In this document: in pieces, positions 6,418 through 11,718 of the stretch
How positions within the stretch are numbered: position 1 is the first letter of the stretch
Layout: each line of letters starts with the position of its first letter
NCBI GenBank assembly: GCA_934446485.1
Contig: CAKSEM010000009.1
Coordinates: 1-17,696 of the forward strand
Length of the DNA: 17,696 nt
From: an uncultured Eubacteriales bacterium
GTDB lineage: Bacteria; Bacillota; Clostridia; Oscillospirales; CAG-272
Reading direction: 5' to 3'
Position numbers and translations under genes: made by a program
The notes under the pieces: model-generated
The model's input: the letters and a program-made list of their open reading frames with translations, nothing else
What the model was told of the DNA's origin: nothing
The model's database searches: none

Positions 6418-7014
6418 TCATCTGTCTGACAAGTTTTGCAGCAAACCCCTCAACTTCACCCTGATGCGGTAAAGCGCATTGCTCACCGATTTCGGATCGA
6501 CACCGAGCTCCGATGCGATCTCGCGGGTCGGTTTTCCCGCCATATATCCGTCAAATACCCGCTTCTCATACGGAGACAGAAGATCCCCGTTCTTTGAGAA
6601 AAGCGCGGCAAGATTCTCCATTGTATCTTCGTCCGGAGCGGACGCACGATCCGGAACGGATGCTATATCAAGTCCGGTGCGGTCCGCACGTCGCCTACGG
6701 CTCGAAGCGCGGCGCAATTCCGATATCATAGCATTGCGCATACAGACCTTGGCATAAAGCCCGAATGTGACATTTCTGCCCGCACCGTCGGCGTCATAAC
6801 TCACCGCCGCTCTGTAAAAGGCAAGGCGCGCCTCCTGGCGTAAGTCGTCATATGTCAGCTCTCCATCCGCAAACCCACTCTCCTCGGCACTGCGCGCCGC
6901 ACGGCGGGCGGTGGATTCAATGAGCGTGCGGTACTCAGACACAAGAGTATCAAATGCGCCGTCGCTGCCGCTGCGCAAGCGGCTGAGCAAATCAAGTATT
7001 TCTGTATTTGTCAT
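6418..7014 (-). CDS. RNA polymerase sigma-70-family factor, SigH (Spo0H)-like
   Basis: A 198-residue protein with sigma region 2 (about 22-103) containing the core-binding and -10 recognition segment DLRQEARLAFYRAAVSYD...FGLYAKVCMRNAMISELRR. Sigma region 4 (about 145-192) holds a helix-turn-helix, LSPYEKRVFDGYMAGKPTREIA and GVDPKSVSNALYRIRVKL. There is no region 1 or 3. The KSVSNALYRIRVKL signature closely parallels the KSIDNALQRVKRKL of Bacillus SigH, so a SigH-like factor is the best call; the exact orthology is not proven and the name spo0H is not applied. It directs core polymerase to an alternative promoter class. The ATG at 7014 has GGAGAG just upstream. Its leader of about 205 nt follows a very good sigma-A promoter. 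The zinc-ribbon gene lies downstream on the same strand. Confidence 0.88.
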   Translation of the reverse strand: MTNTEILDLLSRLRSGSDGAFDTLVSEYRTLIESTARRAARSAEESGFADGELTYDDLRQEARLAFYRAAVSYDADGAGRNVTFGLYAKVCMRNAMISELRRASSRRRRADRTGLDIASVPDRASAPDEDTMENLAALFSKNGDLLSPYEKRVFDGYMAGKPTREIASELGVDPKSVSNALYRIRVKLRGLLQNLSDR

Positions 7015-7225
7015 CAGCTCTCCGATGTTCCGCGACGCGCCGTCGGGTCTCAGCCGATCAGAACTTCACAGTCGCAGAAAACGCAAGGCTTATATGACCG
7101 CGTGAGCTATCGCAAGCGCTGCGGCAGCATCCGAAAGGATTGCCTCCGCTGCGGTGCGCACGTCTCAACGCCGTCGGATGCGTATTCAGCATTCATACTG
7201 TGGCAAATCGCCCCTTGTAATGCCT
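7015..7225 (-). other. Long leader of the sigma-factor mRNA, with a hairpin
   Basis: About 205 nt separate the predicted start (near 7219) from the sigma ATG. The main structure seen is GGCA-ATCC-tttc-GGAT-gc-TGCC on the minus strand (7123-7144), flanked by further GC-rich complementary runs. No gene is supported here. A 29-codon frame (7196-7107) lacks a ribosome-binding site. No recognisable riboswitch core was seen. Confidence 0.4.
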
Positions 7226-7254
7226 ATTATACCATCAATAAAACCTTGCGTCAA
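7226..7254 (-). promoter_or_regulatory. Sigma-A promoter of the sigma-factor gene
   Basis: On the minus strand TTGACG (7254-7249) and TATAAT (7231-7226) are exactly 17 bases apart. A/T-rich tracts just upstream of the -35 box could act as an UP element. The sigma-factor gene therefore appears to be made by the housekeeping sigma rather than only by itself. Confidence 0.85.
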
Positions 7255-7261
7255 TAGTATT

Positions 7262-7286
7262 TTAAAAAATCACGTGGTTTTTTTAA
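7262..7286. promoter_or_regulatory. AT-rich inverted repeat centred on CACGTG
   Basis: TTAAAAAAT-CACGTG-GTTTTTTTAA is close to a perfect palindrome and sits eight bases upstream of the sigma-gene -35 box. It also lies about 50 bases beyond the stop of the DUF4364 gene on the same strand. It may be an operator or UP element, or a weak A/T-stem terminator for that gene; the sequence alone does not decide. Confidence 0.45.
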
Positions 7287-7337
7287 CTTATTATTTTTTG
7301 TCCCTCCGAAATGTTGTGCTATATACGACAATTTTCG

Positions 7338-7988
7338 TTATTCGTCGAATAAATAATTGACATTTCCGGTCAAAAGTGATATAATACCGCGCAAAATTAC
7401 GTCGGGACGCTCGTCAAAATTCATCCTCATCCGATTCAGCTGATATACCGTGTCAGTCCTGAGCGACAGCTCAAGAGCCGTTCCCTCGCGATCCTTGATC
7501 GAGCAGCGGAATACGAAGCAGTCGCCCTCGCGCTCAAAGGTCTGATCGCACACGGCACCGCGCCGCTCCAACGACAGGTGGCGAATGGCGCTCTCGTAGC
7601 TCTTCTCGCGCACGGCAGCCATAAGAATGTTCTCCGCCAGACTGCGCGCAATCAGGCGTCCGGTCTTTGTTACGACGTACGTCACATTGGAATCCGACAG
7701 ATCCTCACCCGTCGGCCGCGGATACCGCTCCGTACCGCCGAGCGTTACATTTTCACCCGGCTCCGGCAGCTGACCGTCATGCTCCGGCACACCGCCGGCT
7801 CCCGCTTTTGCGATATGCCCTGCCGCAACAAGCTCACAAAAATATTCAAAATAAGCGAAATAATCTATTATTCCGTCCCTGACAACGATCGTCCCGAGAT
7901 CCGAATAGCTGAGCGGATATCCGACGCGGTCAAGCAGAAACAGTATAAATATCTTGATCTCCTCGGGATCCTTCAGTGTCATCTTCAT
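7338..7988 (-). CDS. DUF4364 family protein
   Basis: A 216-residue soluble protein. The N-terminal segment (MKMTLKDPEEIKIFILFLLDRVGYPLSYSDL...DYFAYFEYFCELVAAGHI) looks like a winged-helix DNA-binding fold and is the recognisable start of DUF4364 proteins (PF14277) found across Clostridia. The middle holds a low-complexity insert (GAGGVPEHDGQLPEPGENVTLGG). The C-terminal part ends TGNVNYLFDE. The ATG at 7988 has AGGAGAG a few bases upstream; a second ATG two codons later is possible. Function is unknown; a transcription-factor-like role is inference from the fold. It follows the substrate-binding-protein gene by about 120 bases, with an imperfect terminator-like hairpin and no strong promoter between, so partial read-through is plausible. 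Confidence 0.85.
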   Translation of the reverse strand: MKMTLKDPEEIKIFILFLLDRVGYPLSYSDLGTIVVRDGIIDYFAYFEYFCELVAAGHIAKAGAGGVPEHDGQLPEPGENVTLGGTERYPRPTGEDLSDSNVTYVVTKTGRLIARSLAENILMAAVREKSYESAIRHLSLERRGAVCDQTFEREGDCFVFRCSIKDREGTALELSLRTDTVYQLNRMRMNFDERPDVILRGIISLLTGNVNYLFDE

Positions 7989-8054
7989 TGGAGCTCTCCT
8001 TTTATGCTTCTAAGTATTCGCAGCAATCCGACAGCTGCAGCGGGCAGAGAGAAG

Positions 8055-8087
8055 TCAAGGCTTCCGCCGTGCAGACAGAAGCCTTGA
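8055..8087 (-). terminator. Hairpin after the peptide-binding protein gene (possible weak terminator)
   Basis: TCAAGGCTTC and GAAGCCTTGA form a perfect 10-bp stem with a 13-base loop, 23 bases after the stop at 8110. The following minus-strand bases (CTTCTCTCTG) make only a poor U-tract, so termination may be partial, or the stem may just stabilise the mRNA 3' end. Confidence 0.5.
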
Positions 8088-8109
8088 GGACAGTCAGCTT
8101 TGACTCGGC

Positions 8110-9876
8110 TCATTCCGCCGCAGTCTCAGTCTCCTTATAATCCATGTAGTTCTTCATCTTCGTTCTCTTAAAGTCTGTGATGCCGTAATAGTTGGTCTTG
8201 ATCCCCGACAGGACGCCGGACTTCAGATATGCAGACTTGAGGAACACAAGCGGGCACACAGGCATATCCTGCATGAGAAGAGCCTCGGCATCATGCAGGA
8301 GCGATGCTCTCTCCTTCTCATCAGCCGATGCAAACGCCTTCTCGATAAGAGCGGTGTATTCATCGCTCTCGTATCCGGTCACATGACCCTTATAGTCGTA
8401 AGGCTCTGCATCGAGATTCGTGCCGTTTCCGGAGAAATCGCCCGCAAACTGCGAGAGCGGTCCGAACGGATCGGGCGACGCCATCGCCATATCCACGGCG
8501 ATAACATCGAAGTCTCCCTCGTCGTACTTCTTCTGGTACTCATCGACAACATAGGTGATGACGCCCTCAGTCTCCGTGACCGACGTGTGGTCCGTACCCG
8601 TCTTCTCAATGCGCACATTGAATCCGAGGCTGTCCCACACGGACTTAACGTACTCGGCAACGGCAACATCCGCCTCATTGTCACGCACCGTGATCGCGAA
8701 CGAACCGCTGCGCACACCTGCCGATGAGAGAAGGCTCTTCGCCTCTTCGACATTCGCGCTTGAGGAGATCAGATCCTCTCCCTCTTTTCTGAAGGAGGTC
8801 TTGCGGGTCGTGTTGAATGCTCCGTTCGGAATATATCCGACAGCGGGATCGGCAAAGGTCAGAATCTCCGCGATCTTCTCGCGATCGAGCGCAAGCGACA
8901 GCGCGCGGCGCACCTCAGCCTTCCGGAAGAGCTTGTTCTGCGTATTGAAGAAGTAGGTGTGAGTCACCATCATATCGGAGACCTCAGCCTGCTTTTCGTA
9001 ATTGGCGCGCTCGGAGAGCGGCAGCTCACCTATGTAGAAAATCTCGTCGTTGTTGTATGCGTCGAGCTGAGCCTGCAGATCTCCGCGGTCATAGCTTGTG
9101 ATCAGTCTGTAGGGAATTACATACTTATCAAGCGTCTCGCCCTTTTCGGTGTCGCGGTAGTAGTATCCGCTGCGCTCAAGGCGGAGTGTCTTCCCCTCGG
9201 TCGCATCCTTCACGGAAAACGGTCCGTTCGTCAGGATCGATGCGGCTCTCTTTGCCCAGTTTTCGCCGTAACGCGCAACGATATCCTCACGGATCGGCAC
9301 GAGCGGAAGCGCGGAAAGATTGGTAAAGAATCTGTCGAGATCGACGTTCTCATTTTCGAACGTAATCTTCAAGGTGTACGTATCGACCGCAGAAACGCCG
9401 AGATCATCGATCGACACATTGCCGAGGTTGACCTGGCGGGCGTTCTTGATGTCGTAGAGGAGAGACGCAGCCTCGCCTCTGTTGTTAGCATCAAGAAGCC
9501 GCTTCCACGAATACACAAAATCCTTTGCCTGAACCGTCGTGCCGTCGGTCCACTTGGAATCGCGCAGCTCGATCGTGATCGAATATCCGTCGCGATCGTT
9601 CTTAGATTCGCTGTAGCTGTTCATCATGGCATTCTGCCACTTGCCGTTTGAATCGAGCGTCGTCAGACCTTCGTAGATGAGGCTCATTATCTTCAGAGCG
9701 GCATCGTCGTTTATTGTGACCTGCGGGTCAAAGTTGTAGACCTCGGTCGTCATATACATATTAATAACGGCACCGCGGTCGATATTCCCCTCCGAATCCT
9801 TCTTCAGAGTGGTGCATCCTGCAAGGGTCGCCGACAGAAGTACGAGCGCCATTACCAATGCGAGGGCTTTTTTCAT
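8110..9876 (-). CDS. Peptide ABC transporter substrate-binding lipoprotein (SBP_bac_5, OppA/DppA-like)
   Basis: A 588-residue protein with a lipoprotein signal peptide (MKKALALVMALVLLSATLAGC, lipobox LAGC, lipidated Cys21), so it is anchored on the outer face of the membrane. The body has the landmarks of solute-binding family 5. These include the N-terminal NFDPQVTINDDAALKIMSLIYEGLTTLD, then WTDGTTVQAKDFVYSWKRLLD, ILTNGPFSV and FRKAEVRRALSLALDREKIAE, and a C-terminal lobe ending in MPVCPLVFLKSAYLKS. The family captures oligopeptides for Opp/Dpp importers. The start is unambiguous: AAGGAGGT lies upstream at a 9-base spacing. No permease or ATPase for an Opp system lies in this window, so it is an orphan here, possibly sharing a distant transporter or serving as a sensor. 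Confidence 0.93.
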   Translation of the reverse strand: MKKALALVMALVLLSATLAGCTTLKKDSEGNIDRGAVINMYMTTEVYNFDPQVTINDDAALKIMSLIYEGLTTLDSNGKWQNAMMNSYSESKNDRDGYSITIELRDSKWTDGTTVQAKDFVYSWKRLLDANNRGEAASLLYDIKNARQVNLGNVSIDDLGVSAVDTYTLKITFENENVDLDRFFTNLSALPLVPIREDIVARYGENWAKRAASILTNGPFSVKDATEGKTLRLERSGYYYRDTEKGETLDKYVIPYRLITSYDRGDLQAQLDAYNNDEIFYIGELPLSERANYEKQAEVSDMMVTHTYFFNTQNKLFRKAEVRRALSLALDREKIAEILTFADPAVGYIPNGAFNTTRKTSFRKEGEDLISSSANVEEAKSLLSSAGVRSGSFAITVRDNEADVAVAEYVKSVWDSLGFNVRIEKTGTDHTSVTETEGVITYVVDEYQKKYDEGDFDVIAVDMAMASPDPFGPLSQFAGDFSGNGTNLDAEPYDYKGHVTGYESDEYTALIEKAFASADEKERASLLHDAEALLMQDMPVCPLVFLKSAYLKSGVLSGIKTNYYGITDFKRTKMKNYMDYKETETAAE

Positions 9877-9904
9877 TTTGGGGTAACCTCCTTAGGTTCT
9901 CACG

Positions 9905-9940
9905 GTAAAACACGTGCGCCTGCGCGCCGCGTGCGTTTAC
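9905..9940 (-). other. GC-rich interrupted hairpin in the lipoprotein mRNA leader
   Basis: GTAAA...TTTAC arms enclose CACG/CGTG and GCGC/GCGC pairs. The structure sits just upstream of the AAGGAGGT ribosome-binding site (9886-9893). It could modulate translation or stabilise the message; nothing identifies a ligand. Confidence 0.4.
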
Positions 9941-9960
9941 AGGTCATATGAATTCACTAT

Positions 9961-9989
9961 ATTATATCACTTTTTTCTCCGAGAATCAA
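9961..9989 (-). promoter_or_regulatory. Sigma-A promoter of the peptide-binding lipoprotein gene
   Basis: On the minus strand TTGATT (9989-9984) and TATAAT (9966-9961) are 17 bases apart. The leader of about 75 nt contains the 9905-9940 hairpin. Confidence 0.78.
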
Positions 9990-10129
9990 CACTACTTTTC
10001 GGCAGTCGGGATTTTCATAAACTTGCACAATTTCCGTGCGATTTTTTGTGCAAAATTCCCTGCTGCCGCCGACGGGAAATATGAGGAAATACAAGGAATG
10101 CGATACTGAATTACAATTATGCTCGTCTA
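9990..10129. other. Spacer between divergent promoters, with an inverted repeat
   Basis: No gene is supported between the back-to-back promoters at 9989 and 10130. The only structure seen is TTGCACA (10023-10029) mirrored by TGTGCAA (10047-10053), a 7-bp inverted repeat with centres 24 bases apart. This could be a regulator-binding site serving one or both directions. Confidence 0.35.
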
Positions 10130-10158
10130 TTGACAATAATCTCTGTATCATGTATAAT
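10130..10158 (+). promoter_or_regulatory. Consensus sigma-A promoter of the small membrane protein operon
   Basis: TTGACA (10130-10135) and TATAAT (10153-10158) are perfect matches separated by 17 bases. The leader runs about 150 nt to the first ATG at 10318; I see no gene or clear riboswitch in it. Confidence 0.87.
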
Positions 10159-10317
10159 GTATATACAGAACAAATTGAGTAATGCTTTATCGGCAATTTT
10201 TATATTTAATCTACGTTCGGGAGTGATGCCTGTGAGGTCTCTGTGAAATAATCAAGATCTATGGTTTCCGTCGAGTTCAACATTTTCAAAACGATTCCGA
10301 AACAGGAAGGATAAAAT

Positions 10318-10605
10318 ATGGGTAAGATAAAATCGTCATATACGGCTCTTGCAATCATGGCGCTGCTCTGCACGGCGGGTTATCCGATCGTAAGATTTCT
10401 TCTGCCGAATCTCGGAGATCTCAGGATCATACTTCCGACCGTGGCTACGGCTGCTGCATCATACCTTCTGGGCCGCAGCATCATAGCCGGACGACCCAAA
10501 GCGCTCGCGCTTCTCATCCCCTTGATACTTCTGCAGATTCTGTTTCTCGCAGATACATTTATTCCGCTTTTCAAAATATATGATATTTTCGGAGGGAGAA
10601 TATGA
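10318..10605 (+). CDS. Small three-TM membrane protein, paralogue A of a tandem trio
   Basis: A 95-residue hydrophobic protein not matched to any family I know. Three membrane segments are apparent: SYTALAIMALLCTAGYPIVRFLL, ILPTVATAAASYLLGRSII and ALALLIPLILLQILFLADTF. AGGAAGG lies seven bases before the ATG at 10318. It shares with the next two genes an LC...YPIV motif at the end of TM1, a central P before TM2, and an LLQILFLAD-like motif in TM3. It is the first gene of an operon with its own consensus promoter, and its stop overlaps the next start in an ATGA. Function unknown. Confidence 0.75.
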   Translation: MGKIKSSYTALAIMALLCTAGYPIVRFLLPNLGDLRIILPTVATAAASYLLGRSIIAGRPKALALLIPLILLQILFLADTFIPLFKIYDIFGGRI

Positions 10606-10904
10606 TGGACTCTACGAACACGAAACATCCCGGCAAAGCGCAGATCATCTTCAATCTGGTGCTTGCCGTGCTTTCGGTACTGTGCAGTGCAGCATATCCG
10701 ATCATCCGTCAGCTCCGACCGGATATGTATGTTCTGATGTTTGCCATGCCGATCGCAGCAATCGCACTTCTATCCTTCTTATCGGGGTGCATATCATCAC
10801 GTTTCCGCGTTTACATATACGCCGTATGCGCAGTTCTGACCGCAGCCCAAATATACTTTCTCATTGATATGTACTCTCCGATGCTGATTAGTTACGGCCG
10901 TTAG
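10602..10904 (+). CDS. Small three-TM membrane protein, paralogue B of a tandem trio
   Basis: A 100-residue membrane protein whose ATG at 10602 overlaps the previous stop (ATGA), with GGAGG six bases upstream; the ATG at 10605 is an equally possible start. It aligns with its neighbours: LVLAVLSVLCSAAYPIIRQL (compare LC-x3-YPIV), MPIAAIALLSFLSGCISSR, and VCAVLTAAQIYFLIDMYSP (compare LLQILFLAD). A short hydrophilic N-terminus (MMDSTNTKHPGKAQ) precedes TM1. Overlapping frames with A indicate translational coupling and possibly a hetero-oligomer. No known function can be assigned. Confidence 0.75.
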   Translation: MMDSTNTKHPGKAQIIFNLVLAVLSVLCSAAYPIIRQLRPDMYVLMFAMPIAAIALLSFLSGCISSRFRVYIYAVCAVLTAAQIYFLIDMYSPMLISYGR

Positions 10905-11061
10905 TATTAAAAAGGCGTATCTATCGCGAACGGCTGACTCGTAGCAAAAGGCGTTTGCGCGCAAATACAAGCTCAACAGACAGCCGTTATATTATCCGAT
11001 AGACACATGAGAATTTCAGACTGTTAATTCCGTTGCTTACGCGGCGGAACGGAGGTTTTAA
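10905..11061 (+). other. Spacer between paralogues B and C, with a palindrome
   Basis: This 157-base gap holds no supported gene, promoter or terminator. The only notable item is TTTGCGCGCAAA, a perfect 12-base palindrome around 10948. The AACGGAGG ribosome-binding site of the next gene closes it. Confidence 0.4.
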
Positions 11062-11565
11062 ATGAAAGATCAAGCAACCGAAAGGAATAAAACATCGGAT
11101 GCAATGACGATTGCCGACAGAACAGCGGCGATCATCGCCGCACTCTGCGGCATTGCATATCCGATCGTAACCGTATTTCTTTTTAATGTTCCGTATCTGC
11201 AGCGTCTGCTGCCGATCGTGTCGCTCGTTCTGTCCCTGTATCTTATCTCCCGCGGCATCGTTCGCCGAAGCCCCGCCGTTATCATTATTTTCGTTCTCCT
11301 CGCGGCACTCCAGGTGTGTTTCATGCAGGTAAACGCAAGCTTTCACCCCGAAACATCCGATGCAGCCGTCGCCGATAAATATTCCGTCGGACCGATTCAC
11401 GTAATTGAGATAAACGCGGACGGTGAGCATCTCAAGCTCATATGCGACAGGAAAACGTACGATTCGGCAGAAGGGACCGAACCGTATCAATGGAACTACT
11501 GCCGCAACCGATTTGTCACAGAAGAGTATGCCATGCTGATCGAATCCCGACCGAGCGGCAGCTGA
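11062..11565 (+). CDS. Membrane protein, paralogue C of the trio with an extra soluble tail
   Basis: A 167-residue protein. The first 90 or so residues match the A and B proteins: IIAALCGIAYPIVTVFLF (LC-x3-YPIV motif), LLPIVSLVLSLYLISRGIVRR, and IIIFVLLAALQVCFMQVNASF (ALQVCFMQ in place of LLQILFLAD). The rest, from about residue 95 (HPETSDAAVADKYSVG... to the end), is a hydrophilic domain of about 70 residues with DGEHLKLICDRKTYDS and EPYQWNYCRNRFVTEEYAML, probably extracytoplasmic. I do not recognise it. CGGAGG lies six bases before the ATG. It ends 35 bases before a strong terminator, so A, B and C form one unit. Confidence 0.78.
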   Translation: MKDQATERNKTSDAMTIADRTAAIIAALCGIAYPIVTVFLFNVPYLQRLLPIVSLVLSLYLISRGIVRRSPAVIIIFVLLAALQVCFMQVNASFHPETSDAAVADKYSVGPIHVIEINADGEHLKLICDRKTYDSAEGTEPYQWNYCRNRFVTEEYAMLIESRPSGS

Positions 11566-11600
11566 TACCACTCCGCACGATATCAAAACACATTCCGGAG

Positions 11601-11631
11601 GGGGGCAGGCACACGCCTGCCCCCTTTTTTT
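11601..11631 (+). terminator. Intrinsic terminator of the small membrane protein operon
   Basis: GGGGGCAGGC-acac-GCCTGCCCCC is a perfect 10-bp GC-rich stem with a 4-base loop, followed by seven T residues. Confidence 0.95.
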
Positions 11632-11653
11632 GCACCGAAATGCAGTCTACACC

Positions 11654-11683
11654 TTGAAAAAAGCATCAGACCTCAGTTATAAT
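11654..11683 (+). promoter_or_regulatory. Sigma-A-type promoter of the SLH/sortase/TrmO unit
   Basis: TTGAAA (11654-11659) and TATAAT (11678-11683) with an 18-base spacer. The predicted start near 11690 leaves a leader of only about 30 nt, containing a small GTTTG-cgg-CAAAC hairpin just before the first ATG. Confidence 0.65.
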
Positions 11684-11718
11684 AATATTATGTATACGGT
11701 GCCGTTTGCGGCAAACAC

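Noticed and set aside
5652..6464. A 270-codon plus-strand frame across the mobile element, terminator, zinc-ribbon gene and RNA leader
   Set aside because: It crosses several independent features, ignores a strong terminator, and its translation shows no domain or plausible composition.
7107..7196. A 29-codon frame in the sigma-factor leader (possible leader peptide)
   Set aside because: There is no Shine-Dalgarno sequence, no run of regulatory codons, and it overlaps an RNA hairpin; composition looks random.
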